Source: Lentzea fradiae (lineage in GTDB: Bacteria > Actinomycetota > Actinomycetes > Mycobacteriales > Pseudonocardiaceae). From it: a stretch of 64,000 bases of DNA. Position numbers and translations under genes: made by a program. The first letter of the stretch is position 1, and the number at the start of each line of letters is the position of its first letter. Positions 1 through 7,942 of the stretch are shown piece by piece. Below the pieces are notes generated by a model. That model made no database searches, was not told the origin of the DNA, and saw only the letters and a program-made list of their open reading frames with translations. The stretch lies in the NCBI RefSeq assembly GCF_900100955.1, contig NZ_FNCC01000008.1, forward strand, positions 62,001 through 126,000, read 5' to 3'.

Positions 1-2
1 GG

Positions 3-665
3 ACGCAGGTCGAGGCGGGCTACGACTCGAAGTACGCGGCGCTGTACTACCCGTGGGTCAAGGTCTACGACCCGTCCACTTCGGACAACGTCTTCGTGCC
101 GCCGTCCGGCCACATGGCGGGCGTCTGGGCGCGCTCCGACGCCACCCGCGGCGTGCACAAGGCCCCGGCGAACGAGCCGGTGCGCGGTGCCGTGGCGTTG
201 CAGACCCAGCTGACCAGGGCCGAGCAGGAGCTGCTGAACCCGATCGGCGTCAACTGCATCCGTGCGTTCACCGGCCGCGGCATCCGCGTGTGGGGAGCCC
301 GCACGCTGTCGTCGGACCCGGCCTGGCGCTACCTGAACGTCCGGCGGCTCTTCAACTACCTGGAGGAGTCCATCCTGGACGGAACCCAGTGGGTGGTGTT
401 CGAGCCGAACGACGACGCGCTGTGGGCCCGCATCCGGCGGACCATCGCCTCGTTCCTGGTGATGGAGTGGCGCAAGGGCGCCCTGTTCGGCCTCACGCCC
501 GACGAGGCGTTCTACGTCAAGTGCGACCGCGAGACCAACCCGGCGGAGGGCATCGACCTCGGCCAGGTCGTGTGCGAGATCGGCATCGCGCCGGTGAAAC
601 CCGCGGAGTTCGTCGTCTTCCGGCTCGCCCAGCTGCAGGGCGGCACCAGTCTGGTCAACGAGTAA
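3..665 (+). CDS. Contractile tail sheath protein, C-terminal part (5' end outside window)
   Basis: The reading frame is open from the left edge and ends at TAA 663-665, giving 220 visible residues. It reads like the conserved C-terminal domain of phage and CIS sheath proteins: a 'PPSGHMAGVWARSD' stretch, then 'NPIGVNCIRAF', 'WGARTLSSDP' and 'NVRRLFNYLEESI', closing with a small beta-rich end. Sheath subunits polymerise round the tube and their contraction drives it through a membrane. The tube gene follows after 15 bases, the usual sheath-tube order. An internal ATG at 96 exists, but homology starts before it, so the true start lies upstream of the window. Family assignment is secure; residue-level detail of the missing N-terminus is unknown. 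Confidence 0.9.
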   Translation, partial: TQVEAGYDSKYAALYYPWVKVYDPSTSDNVFVPPSGHMAGVWARSDATRGVHKAPANEPVRGAVALQTQLTRAEQELLNPIGVNCIRAFTGRGIRVWGARTLSSDPAWRYLNVRRLFNYLEESILDGTQWVVFEPNDDALWARIRRTIASFLVMEWRKGALFGLTPDEAFYVKCDRETNPAEGIDLGQVVCEIGIAPVKPAEFVVFRLAQLQGGTSLVNE

Positions 666-680
666 AGGCGGTTCATCGAC

Positions 681-1124
681 ATGCCACTCCCCGATCTCGA
701 CACCTCGGTAGGCCACTCCTTCGGGCTGGAGGTCGACGGCATCGCCATCAAGCAGATCTCCGAGGTGTCCGGCCTCAAGATGGAGCAGGACGTCATCGAG
801 CTGAAGCAGAACATGGTCGACGGCAAGTACGTCCTGAAGAAGCTGCCCGGCCGCCCGAAAGCGGGCGAGGTCACCCTCACCAGGGGCCTGACGTCCGACA
901 ACTCCTTCGAGAAGTGGGTGAAGGACGCCCACTTCGGCAAGATGGGCAACGCGCGCAAGGGCGGGGCGATCATCGTCTACGACTACGAGGGCCAGCCCAT
1001 CAAGCGCTACAAGCTCACGAACGCCTGGCCCAAGTCCCTGGAGATCGGCTCGCTGAAGGCCGGCGACACCTCCGTCCTCACGGAGAAGCTCGTCGTCACC
1101 TACGAGCAGATGGAGGTCGAATGA
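681..1124 (+). CDS. CIS/phage tail tube protein (gp19-like), copy 1
   Basis: 147 residues, the usual size of T4 gp19-type tube proteins. It begins 'MPLPDLDTSVGHSFGLEVDG' and contains the family pattern of a short beta hairpin ('QISEVSGLKMEQDVIEL'), 'RPKAGEVTLTRGLT', 'FEKWVKDA' and 'YKLTNAWPKSLEIGSLKAG'. Stacked hexameric rings of this protein form the inner tube that is ejected when the sheath contracts. It starts 15 bases after the sheath gene, and its TGA overlaps the next ATG (ATGA at 1121), so translation is probably coupled. A second, divergent tube paralogue lies at 4321-4749; CIS loci commonly carry two, one for the main tube and one for the baseplate-proximal ring. Confidence 0.92.
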   Translation: MPLPDLDTSVGHSFGLEVDGIAIKQISEVSGLKMEQDVIELKQNMVDGKYVLKKLPGRPKAGEVTLTRGLTSDNSFEKWVKDAHFGKMGNARKGGAIIVYDYEGQPIKRYKLTNAWPKSLEIGSLKAGDTSVLTEKLVVTYEQMEVE

Positions 1125-1510
1125 GACGGGCCGCCGTGGAGATGCGGACGGAGTTCGCCTTCGAGCTCCCCCGCGGCTACGTCGACGACGCGGGCACCGT
1201 CCACCGCTCCGGCGTGATGCGCCTGGCGACGGCCCGCGACGAGCTGATCCCGTTGCGGGACGACAGGGTCCGCGAGAACTCCGCCTACCTGACCGTCGTC
1301 CTGCTCGCCCGCGTGGTGACGAGCATCGGCTCCGTGACGGACGTGCACGCGGGGGTCATCGAGAACCTGTTCGCCTCGGACCTCGCGTTCCTGCAGGACA
1401 TGTACCGCCGCATCAACAGCGAGGGCCACACCCGCACCCCGGTCGCCTGCCCGTCCTGCGGCCACGGGTTCGAGGTGGACATAGCGGGTGGGCGCCTGGG
1501 GGAATCCTGA
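1121..1510 (+). CDS. CIS-associated tail assembly-like protein
   Basis: 129 residues starting at an ATG that overlaps the tube gene's stop. The sequence ('RTEFAFELPRGYVDDAGTVH', 'ATARDELIPLRDDRVRENSA', 'VIENLFASDLAFLQDMYRRI') matches a small protein found between tube and baseplate genes of actinobacterial CIS and many phages, where such proteins are called tail assembly proteins or chaperones. The C-terminal CPSCGHGF element is a single CxxC half-knuckle; with only two cysteines a zinc site would need a partner or dimer. The long open frame upstream of 1121 in the same phase is an artefact antisense to nothing real. Function is inferred from position. Confidence 0.8.
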   Translation: MRRAAVEMRTEFAFELPRGYVDDAGTVHRSGVMRLATARDELIPLRDDRVRENSAYLTVVLLARVVTSIGSVTDVHAGVIENLFASDLAFLQDMYRRINSEGHTRTPVACPSCGHGFEVDIAGGRLGES

Positions 1511-1689
1511 CGTACGCGCCCGACCGGCTGTACTCGGAGGTCGCGTACGTCGCCTACCACTTCCACTGGTCGCTCGACTCGATCCTGGACCTCGAACACG
1601 CCGAACGCCTGCGCTACGCGGAGGAGATCGGCCGCATCAACACGCGGATCTCCGCGTCGTCCGCACCCGCTCCCAGCCCGTGGAGGTGA
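1507..1689 (+). CDS. DUF6760-like CIS mini-protein with apparent CTG start
   Basis: A 60-residue frame reading 'TYAPDRLYSEVAYVAYHFHW' and then 'SLDSILDLEHAERLRYAEEI'. This closely resembles the small DUF6760 proteins that follow the tail assembly gene in Streptomyces-type CIS loci. In this phase no ATG, GTG or TTG occurs for more than 120 bases upstream. The best initiation site is CTG at 1507, which overlaps the preceding TGA (CTGA) in the manner of the neighbouring ATGA/GTGA overlaps, with a GGGGGA ribosome site just 5'. The stop is TGA at 1687, six bases before the TTG start of the next gene. The role is unknown; conservation of position suggests a tail assembly function. Confidence 0.7.
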   Translation: MTYAPDRLYSEVAYVAYHFHWSLDSILDLEHAERLRYAEEIGRINTRISASSAPAPSPWR

Positions 1690-1695
1690 ACCGTC

Positions 1696-4311
1696 TTGTG
1701 GCCCTTTCGCCGGCGTACCGCCCCACTGCCCGTGGTACGGGCCGACTGGCGGTCGCTGCCCCCTCTGCAACGCGTGGTCGCCCCCCACCCCCTGACCAAC
1801 CCGCCGTCGGGCTTCTCGTCCCGGCTCGCCGCCTGGCAGAACCCGTCGTTCCTCGCGCCGCTGGCACACGCGGTGGGACCTGCGGAGCCGTCCGGGTCCA
1901 TCGAGGACGTGGCCAGGCCCGCTCCCGCCTCCGAACCCGGCGGGGAGGAGGGGACGCGGGTGGTGCGGTTCGGGCGGGGGGAGTTCGGGCGCGGGGTGGT
2001 GTCCCGTGCCGTGGAGGCCGGGGCTGGCACCTCGGTGGGGGCTGGTGCTGCGGCTGAGGCTGCGGCGCCGGTGGTACCTGGGCCGGTGGTGCCTGAGCCG
2101 GGGGTAGCTGAGACGGTGACGCCTGAGCCGGTGGTACCCGGGCCGGTGGCACCGAGTTCTGCGGTGTCGAGCGCCGTGCCGCCGGGTCCTGTGCCGCCGG
2201 GTGCTGTGGTGTCGGGTCCAGCGGGGGCGGGGCCGGTGGTGTCGAGGGCGGTCGCGCCGAGTCCTGTGGTGCGCAGTCCTGCGGTGCCGAGTCCGATGCC
2301 GCCGAGTCCCGCGATGCCGCCGAGTCCCGCGATGCCGGGGCAGGTGGTGCCGAAGCCGGTGGAGTCGGGGCCAGAGGTGCCGGGCCCGGTGGTGTCGCGG
2401 GCGGTCGCGCCGAGCCTTGGGGTGCAGAGTCCCGCAGTGCAGAAGCCGATGGTGCAGAAGCCGATGGTGCAGAACCCGGTGGTGCAGAACCCGGTGGTGC
2501 AGAACCCGGTGGTGCAGAACCCGGTGGTGTCGCGGGCGGTGTCGGCGGGTCCTGCGCTGCAAGGGCAAGTCGTGCCGAATCCGGTGGTGCCAGGCGCAGC
2601 GGTGTCGGGTCCGATGGTGTCGAAGGCGGTCGCGCCAAGCTCTGGGGCGGAGAGCCCGATGCCGCCCAAACCGGCGGTGGCGAAGCCGGCGGCATCGGGT
2701 CCGGACGTGCCGGGCCCGGTGGTGTCGAGGTCCGCCCTGCCGAGTCCTGCGGCGCCGGATTCCACGGCTCCGGACCTTGCGGTGCCGACTCCGACGCCGC
2801 CGAGTCCGATGCCGCCGAGCCCACCGCCGTCGAATCCGGTGTCGTCGAACCCGGCTCCGGCGAATCCGGCTCCGTTGAATGCGGTGCCGTCGAACCCTGT
2901 TGTGTCGAGGCTGGTGTCGCCGAGTCCGGCACCCTTGAGTTCGATGCCTCCCAACCCGGTGGTGTCGAGGGCGGTTGTGCCCAACCCGCCACCAAGTCCT
3001 GCGCCGCCAAGCCTTGCACCGCCAAGCCTTGCACCGTCGAGTTCTGCACCGACGAGTCCTGCGTCCCCAAGCCTTGTGCCCCCAAGCGTTGCGTCCCCAA
3101 GTCCTGTGCCGTTGAGTCCTGCGGGGCCGAGTCCCGCGGCGCAGAAGGCGGTGCCGGGGCCACCGGCGGTCCAGCGGTCGGCGTCGGACCCGGCCATGCC
3201 GGTCGTGACCCCTCCGCGGGTTTCGCCGCCGCCCCCGCTCCGGGAAGTGGCCGAGCAGGTCGCGGCGCCGGAGATGCCGCAGCCCCTGCCCGCGCCGGAA
3301 CCGTCGAGCCCGGAGCCGGCACCTCCGTCGGCGGATGCGCCGCTGGTCGGCGGGTCCGCGCTGCCGGAGGCGACGCCGGTGCAGCGGTCTGTGGCGAGTG
3401 AGCCGCCTCCGGTGGTGACGCGGCCCCGCAGGCTCGGCTTGGGTGAGCCGATCTCGCCCGTGCTGGCGCAGCGCGCGGCGGAACCCGCCAAAGCCGGACC
3501 TCCGGCATCCCTGACGCCTGGTGTGCCTGTCGTGCAACGCGTTGACGAACCTGCCGAGCCGCCTGGTGTGCAACGGGAGGTGGAGGTCGACCTGCCGGTG
3601 GTGCCGCTCGTCGGTGCGGCGGAGCCGATGGTGCAGCCGGTCTCACCGCAGGCCGCTCCTCCGGCCGTGCAACGTCAGGCGGAGCCGCCGGTGGTGCAAC
3701 GTCAGGCGGAGCCGCCGGTGGTGCAGCGGACGACCGGGCTCGTCGGCGAGAACGCCCCGCTCCTGCCGGTGCGGTCCGCCGCCGAACCGGCGGAGGCTGC
3801 GGGAAGTGCGAAAACGGAGCCCGCGGGCGAGCCCGTCCACGTCATCCAGCGGAGTGCGGAACCGGAGCAGCTGGCGCCGCTCACGGGAGCGTCGGCGCCA
3901 CTGGTGCAGCGGACCGCGGAACCGGTGCGGGGCGCACCTCAGGTGCAGCGGACACCCGAGCACGCGACGAACCACGTCGCACAACCGGTGCACCACATCG
4001 CACGGCCGACGGCCCACAGCGCCCCGCCGGTCCTCAGCCTCGTCGAACCACCCCGGCCCGTCCCGGCTCCCGCGGCGGAGCCGGTGGTCGCGCGGGTCGA
4101 GGAGGTGGTGCGGAGCGTGCCGGAACCCGTTGTGCGGCAGGAGGTCGTGCAGCGGGTCGAGGCGGCGGCACCCGAGGTCTCGGCGCCGCCGCCGGTCCAG
4201 GGCCAGAACGCCGACGAGCTGCTCCGAAAGCTCTACGACCCCCTGCTGCGCCGGCTCAAGGCCGATCTGTGGCTCGACCGTGAGCGCCGCGGGGCGCTCA
4301 CCGATCTGTGA
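1696..4311 (+). CDS. Giant proline-rich 'VQR'-repeat CIS protein
   Basis: 871 residues from a TTG start (WPFRRR N-terminus; ribosome site GGAGG at 1682). Conserved ends flank a low-complexity middle. Residues 1-70 ('ADWRSLPPLQRVVAPHPLTN', 'PSFLAPLAHAV') and the last 35 ('DELLRKLYDPLLRRLKADLW') resemble a protein between the two tube genes of Streptomyces CIS loci. Roughly residues 90-490 are Pro/Val/Ser-rich pentads such as VQNPV and PSPAP. Residues 500-820 contain about ten spaced VQR motifs followed by acidic AEP-type stretches. It is probably disordered and extended. A tape-measure, cap or cargo-adapter role is possible but unproven. Base use in the repeat zone (GT-rich on +) differs from neighbours and keeps all three antisense frames open. 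Confidence 0.8.
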   Translation: MWPFRRRTAPLPVVRADWRSLPPLQRVVAPHPLTNPPSGFSSRLAAWQNPSFLAPLAHAVGPAEPSGSIEDVARPAPASEPGGEEGTRVVRFGRGEFGRGVVSRAVEAGAGTSVGAGAAAEAAAPVVPGPVVPEPGVAETVTPEPVVPGPVAPSSAVSSAVPPGPVPPGAVVSGPAGAGPVVSRAVAPSPVVRSPAVPSPMPPSPAMPPSPAMPGQVVPKPVESGPEVPGPVVSRAVAPSLGVQSPAVQKPMVQKPMVQNPVVQNPVVQNPVVQNPVVSRAVSAGPALQGQVVPNPVVPGAAVSGPMVSKAVAPSSGAESPMPPKPAVAKPAASGPDVPGPVVSRSALPSPAAPDSTAPDLAVPTPTPPSPMPPSPPPSNPVSSNPAPANPAPLNAVPSNPVVSRLVSPSPAPLSSMPPNPVVSRAVVPNPPPSPAPPSLAPPSLAPSSSAPTSPASPSLVPPSVASPSPVPLSPAGPSPAAQKAVPGPPAVQRSASDPAMPVVTPPRVSPPPPLREVAEQVAAPEMPQPLPAPEPSSPEPAPPSADAPLVGGSALPEATPVQRSVASEPPPVVTRPRRLGLGEPISPVLAQRAAEPAKAGPPASLTPGVPVVQRVDEPAEPPGVQREVEVDLPVVPLVGAAEPMVQPVSPQAAPPAVQRQAEPPVVQRQAEPPVVQRTTGLVGENAPLLPVRSAAEPAEAAGSAKTEPAGEPVHVIQRSAEPEQLAPLTGASAPLVQRTAEPVRGAPQVQRTPEHATNHVAQPVHHIARPTAHSAPPVLSLVEPPRPVPAPAAEPVVARVEEVVRSVPEPVVRQEVVQRVEAAAPEVSAPPPVQGQNADELLRKLYDPLLRRLKADLWLDRERRGALTDL
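2437..2526 (+). repeat. Six tandem 15-base repeats coding VQ(K/N)P(M/V)
   Basis: Inside the proline-rich gene, the unit gtgcagaagccgatg occurs twice, followed by four copies of gtgcagaacccggtg. The copies are in frame and nearly identical at DNA level, so recent slippage expansion is likely and copy number may vary between strains. A second local duplication (27 bases, coding RQAEPPVVQ) lies near 3667-3722. Confidence 0.9.
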
Positions 4312-4320
4312 GGACAGGCC

Positions 4321-4749
4321 ATGACCGCACCAGAGGAAGCCGTCGCCGTCTGCTTCAGCGTGTCCGTCGACAAGGACGACCTGGGGGCCTTCAACAGCTG
4401 CGAGGGGCTCGGCTGCGAGTTCGTCATCGAGCAGCGCGAGGAGGGGGGCAACAACGGGATGGTGTGGCAGCTGCCCACCCGCGTCAAGTACCCCAACGTG
4501 AAGCTGAGCAGGCCGGTCACCAGGGACAGCCAGAAGATCACCAGCTGGATCGCGGGCATGGCCTCCGGCGTCCGGCGGCGCACGGCCGTCATCGAGGCCA
4601 GGACGCTGGAGGGCAAGGTGATCGCGAGCTGGTCGCTGGCGGAGGTCGTGCCCGTGCGGTGGACGGGGCCGCAGCTCAGCGCCGACCAGGTCAAGGTCGC
4701 GGTCGAGACGCTGGAGCTGGCGCACCACGGCTTCCTGGACGCGCGATGA
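4321..4749 (+). CDS. CIS/phage tail tube protein (gp19-like), copy 2
   Basis: 142 residues, with ribosome site GAGGACAGG just before the ATG. It has the gp19-type layout ('FSVSVDKDDLGAFNSCEGLG', 'MVWQLPTRVKYPNVKLSRPV', 'TSWIAGMA', 'SWSLAEVVPVRWTGPQL') and aligns in pattern with the 681-1124 tube protein while differing in sequence. In related systems the second tube paralogue forms the ring joining the tube to the spike. Its TGA overlaps the ATG of the LysM protein (ATGA at 4746), which fits a baseplate-adaptor module. Confidence 0.9.
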   Translation: MTAPEEAVAVCFSVSVDKDDLGAFNSCEGLGCEFVIEQREEGGNNGMVWQLPTRVKYPNVKLSRPVTRDSQKITSWIAGMASGVRRRTAVIEARTLEGKVIASWSLAEVVPVRWTGPQLSADQVKVAVETLELAHHGFLDAR

Positions 4750-5480
4750 CCGTCACGTTCACGAGCGCGGGCTCGACGACGACGTCCAAGAAGATGGAGC
4801 ACGCGACCCTCACCGTGCACGAGCCGCCGAAGCCGGGCGGGTTGCAGAAGCCGGGCGCGCAGATCGACGAGATCCGGTTCCAGTTCAACCCCAAGGAGCT
4901 GACGCTCGGCAAGAACGCCAGCTGGCAGCGGGAGACGCAGCCCAACGCGGCGAAGGCGGGCGTGCCGGAGTTCAAGGGGGCCGAACCGGCCAAGCTGGCG
5001 CTGGAGATCTTCCTCGACTCCACCGACACGATGGGCGACGCGACCATCAAGAAGGTCGAGCAGCTCTTCAACCTCACCGTGCCCACGAAGGAGTCGCGCC
5101 AGAACGGCAAGGGCAGCCCGCCGTGGGTCATCTTCAAGTGGGGCACCACGACGGGCTTCCCGAGCTTCGTCTCCAGCGTCACGGCCAAGTACACGCTCTT
5201 CACGCCCGGCGGCATGCCGGTCAGGGCGCTCTGCACGGTGAACCTCGAAGAGGTCAGCGGCGAGCCGGGAGGGCAGAACCCGACGAGCGGGGCGCTGGCG
5301 GCGCGGGACGCGCACCTGCTCACGGCGGGCGACAGCCTGCAGGGCCTCGCGTACCGGGTCTACGGCAACCCGGAGCTGTGGCGGCACATCGCCGAGGCGA
5401 ACGACATCGACGACCCGATGCGGCTGCGGCCGGGCACGACCGTCCTCGTCCCGGCGTTGGAGGAGATCCAGCATGGCTAA
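4746..5480 (+). CDS. LysM-domain baseplate/tube-adaptor protein
   Basis: 244 residues. The N-terminal two-thirds ('IDEIRFQFNPKELTLGKNAS', 'LALEIFLDSTDTMGD') is the family typical of CIS tail adaptors. The C-terminal 50 residues (about 192-240: 'LTAGDSLQGLAYRVYGNPEL', then 'LRPGTTVLVPAL') form a LysM domain, as in phage gp53/gpX-type proteins. It probably links the tube end to the spike hub. The ATG overlaps the tube stop by four bases and its end overlaps the VgrG-like gene by eight. Confidence 0.9.
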   Translation: MTVTFTSAGSTTTSKKMEHATLTVHEPPKPGGLQKPGAQIDEIRFQFNPKELTLGKNASWQRETQPNAAKAGVPEFKGAEPAKLALEIFLDSTDTMGDATIKKVEQLFNLTVPTKESRQNGKGSPPWVIFKWGTTTGFPSFVSSVTAKYTLFTPGGMPVRALCTVNLEEVSGEPGGQNPTSGALAARDAHLLTAGDSLQGLAYRVYGNPELWRHIAEANDIDDPMRLRPGTTVLVPALEEIQHG

Positions 5481-7242
5481 CGAGAGCTTCGCCAACACGC
5501 TCGTCGTCGAGGTCGACGGCAAACCGTTGCCCGCGGACGTCAAGCCGCTGCTCACCTACGCCTACGTCGACGACAGCAGGAACCTGCCCGACATGTTCGT
5601 GCTGCGCTTCCGCGACCCCGGCCACGTCGTGCTCGCCAAGGCGGGCTTCAAGATCGGCGCCGCGGCCTCGCTCAAGGTGCAGACGGCGGACCCCGGCGGG
5701 CCGAAGCCGTTGATGAGCGGGGAGGTCACGGCCGTCGGCGTCGAGCTGGACGCGCACGGCACCTTCACCGAGGTGCGCGGCTACGACCAGGCGCACCGGC
5801 TGTTCCGCGGCAAGCGGGTCGCGGTGTACCCGAACATGACCATCGCCGACGTCGTCCGCAAGGTCGTCCAGCGCGCGGGCATCGCGCTGGGCAAGGTCGA
5901 CGCCGTGCCGGGGTTCGGCGGGCGGCCGGACACCCAGCTGAGCCAGGACAACCTGAGCGACTGGGAGTTCCTGAGCCGCCTGGCACGCATCGTCGGCGCG
6001 CAGATCGCGGTGCGGGACGGCAAGCTCGACTTCACGCTGCCCAAGCCGCCCGCCTCGGCGCCGCGGGCGGGCGCCAAGGCGAAGGCGAACCCGCTCGTGC
6101 TGGAGCTGCACAGCTCGCTCGTCGCGCTGCGGGCCGGCATCACGACCGCGGGCCAGGTGCCGGAGGTACAGGTCAGGGGCTGGGACTTCGAGAGCAAGCA
6201 GGAGGTCGTCGCCACCGCCACCCCGACCACCGCCGGAACGGAGGTCGCCCAGGCGGACCCCGCGGCGCTGGCGAACAAGTTCGGGGCGCCGCCGCACCTC
6301 GAAGCCGGTCTGGCCTACCGCACGCAGGGCGAGGTGAAGGCGGCGGCGGAGGCGCTCGCGGCGCAGCTCGGCGGGGCCTGCGCGGAGCTGACGGGGGTGG
6401 CGCGGGGCAACCCGGAGCTCAAGGCAGGCACGGCGGTCGCGTTGACGAACGTCGGCGAGCCGTTCCAGGGCAAGTACACGCTCACCAGCACACGGCACCT
6501 GTTCGCCGAACACACCGGCTACACCACGGAGTTCACCGTCTCCGGCAAGCAGGAGCGCTCGCTCTACGGGCTCGTGCACAGCGCGAAGGACAAGCCGCTC
6601 AACGGACTCGTGCCCGCTATCGTCACCAACGCCAAGGACCCGCTGAAACTGGGCCGCGTGCAGGTGCAGTTCCCGTGGCTGTCGAAGGAGCTCACGAGCA
6701 CCTGGGCCCGCACGGTGCAGATGGGCGCGGGGGCGAACCGCGGCACGGTGGTCCTGCCGGAGGTCGGCGACGAGGTGCTGGTGGGGTTCGAGCACGGCGA
6801 CTTCGACGCGCCGTACGTGCTGGGCGGCCTCCACAACGGCAAGGACAAGCCGCCGCGGCTCGGCAAGCCCGCGGTCGACGAGGCCAGCGGCGAGATCGCG
6901 GCACGCGGGTTCGTGAGCCGCAAGGGTCACCGGGTCGAGCTCGTCGAGGACGAGGGGATCCTGATCTCCAGCGGGGACGGGAAGTTCCTCGTCCGGCTCG
7001 ACCAGAAGACGCAGACCATCGAGATCACCAGCGGCAAGTCCATCGCGGTGAAGGCGCGCAACGGCATCACCGTCGACGCGGGCGCGGGCCCGCTGGAGCT
7101 CAAGGGCCAGAAGGTGTCGGTGCAGGCGCAGACCGACCTCACGGCGGAGGGCACGCTGGTCAAGATCGCGGCCAGGGGCCAGGGCGAGGTCTCGGCGACC
7201 GGCCCGCTCACCGTCAAGGGCGCCGTCGTGCGGATCAACTGA
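5473..7242 (+). CDS. VgrG-like spike/hub protein (gp27-gp5 type)
   Basis: 589 residues. The N-terminal half is a phage late-control-D/gp27-like hub ('LPDMFVLRFRDPGHVVLAKA', 'RGYDQAHRLFRGKRVAVYPN', 'DNLSDWEFLSRLARIVGAQI'). From about residue 375 comes a gp5-type OB fold ('AKDPLKLGRVQVQFPWLS', 'STWARTVQMGAGANRGTV', 'VLPEVGDEVLVGFEHGDFDA'), followed by a repetitive beta-helix stem ('GITVDAGAGPLELKGQKVSV'). It forms the trimeric spike below the tube. There is no fused C-terminal toxin domain; the stem ends cleanly and the PAAR gene follows 10 bases later. Confidence 0.93.
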   Translation: MANESFANTLVVEVDGKPLPADVKPLLTYAYVDDSRNLPDMFVLRFRDPGHVVLAKAGFKIGAAASLKVQTADPGGPKPLMSGEVTAVGVELDAHGTFTEVRGYDQAHRLFRGKRVAVYPNMTIADVVRKVVQRAGIALGKVDAVPGFGGRPDTQLSQDNLSDWEFLSRLARIVGAQIAVRDGKLDFTLPKPPASAPRAGAKAKANPLVLELHSSLVALRAGITTAGQVPEVQVRGWDFESKQEVVATATPTTAGTEVAQADPAALANKFGAPPHLEAGLAYRTQGEVKAAAEALAAQLGGACAELTGVARGNPELKAGTAVALTNVGEPFQGKYTLTSTRHLFAEHTGYTTEFTVSGKQERSLYGLVHSAKDKPLNGLVPAIVTNAKDPLKLGRVQVQFPWLSKELTSTWARTVQMGAGANRGTVVLPEVGDEVLVGFEHGDFDAPYVLGGLHNGKDKPPRLGKPAVDEASGEIAARGFVSRKGHRVELVEDEGILISSGDGKFLVRLDQKTQTIEITSGKSIAVKARNGITVDAGAGPLELKGQKVSVQAQTDLTAEGTLVKIAARGQGEVSATGPLTVKGAVVRIN

Positions 7243-7252
7243 GGGGAACGCG

Positions 7253-7537
7253 ATGCCACCCGCGGCCAGAACAGGCGACCTGACCGGACATCCCGGTGTC
7301 GTCACGGGACCCGGCGTGCCGACCGTGCTGATCGGCGGCAAGCCGGCCGTGACGGCGGGGGACCTGCACACGTGCTCGTTCCCGCCACCTCCACCGCACC
7401 CGCCGACACCGATCATCCCGCCGTGCTGCCCGACGGTGCTGATCGCGGGCAGGCCCGCCGCGCGGGTCGGCGACCTGAGCGCGTGCGGCGCGGCGATCCT
7501 GCCGCCGGGCTGCCCGACCGTCCTGATCGGAGGGTGA
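7253..7537 (+). CDS. PAAR-domain spike tip protein
   Basis: 94 residues built from repeated 'PTVLIGGKPA'-type units, typical of the three-sided PAAR cone that caps VgrG spikes and carries a metal at its tip. Cys and His residues suited to metal binding are present ('HTCSF', 'CCP', 'CGAAI'). It starts with a GAGGGGAACGCG leader 10 bases after the spike gene. No effector extension is present. Confidence 0.92.
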   Translation: MPPAARTGDLTGHPGVVTGPGVPTVLIGGKPAVTAGDLHTCSFPPPPPHPPTPIIPPCCPTVLIAGRPAARVGDLSACGAAILPPGCPTVLIGG

Positions 7538-7540
7538 CAG

Positions 7541-7942
7541 GTGGACTTCATCGGCAGGGGCGTGAGCTTCCCCGTCCGCACCGACGCGACGGGGTCGCTG
7601 GCGCTCGTCGAGGGCGACCGCGAGATCGTCGAGAGCATCCGGCTGATCCTCGCGACCGCGCCGGGGGAACGCCCGATGCGGCCCGAGTTCGGCTGCGCGA
7701 TCCACGACCTGGTGTTCGCCCCCGCCGACTCCACGACCGCGGGGCAGATCGCCTACGAGGTGCGGCAGTCGCTGGAGCGCTGGGAACCCCGCATCGACCT
7801 CACCGACGTCGTCGTCGACTTCGCGGAGGTCGCCAACGGCACGCTGCTGATCGACATCCGCTACACCCTGCGCACCACCAACGACCCGCGCAACCTCGTC
7901 TTCCCGTTCTACGTCATCCCTCCGCACGAGGACGGTGCGTGA
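7541..7942 (+). CDS. gp25-like baseplate wedge protein
   Basis: 133 residues from GTG 7541, three bases after the PAAR stop. It carries the GPW/gp25 signature: 'IRLILATAPGERPMRPEFGC' followed by 'VFAPADSTT' and a C-terminal beta strand ('LLIDIRYTLRTTNDPRNLVF'). gp25 is the conserved wedge component that templates sheath assembly at the baseplate. Its TGA shares a base with the next ATG (TGATG). Confidence 0.93.
   Translation: MDFIGRGVSFPVRTDATGSLALVEGDREIVESIRLILATAPGERPMRPEFGCAIHDLVFAPADSTTAGQIAYEVRQSLERWEPRIDLTDVVVDFAEVANGTLLIDIRYTLRTTNDPRNLVFPFYVIPPHEDGA

Noticed and set aside
53..1120. Long + frame running through the sheath and tube genes up to the assembly gene
   Set aside because: Arg/Gly-rich out-of-phase reading; only the part from ATG 1121 has conserved sequence.
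2437..2526. CRISPR-like array
   Set aside because: The repeats are contiguous 15-base coding units without spacers.
1285..4728. Very long antisense frames (over 600 residues) opposite the proline-rich gene
   Set aside because: They consist of Arg/Thr/Pro or Gly/Thr low complexity created by the GT-rich repeats of the + strand gene, lack ribosome sites and overlap several conserved genes.
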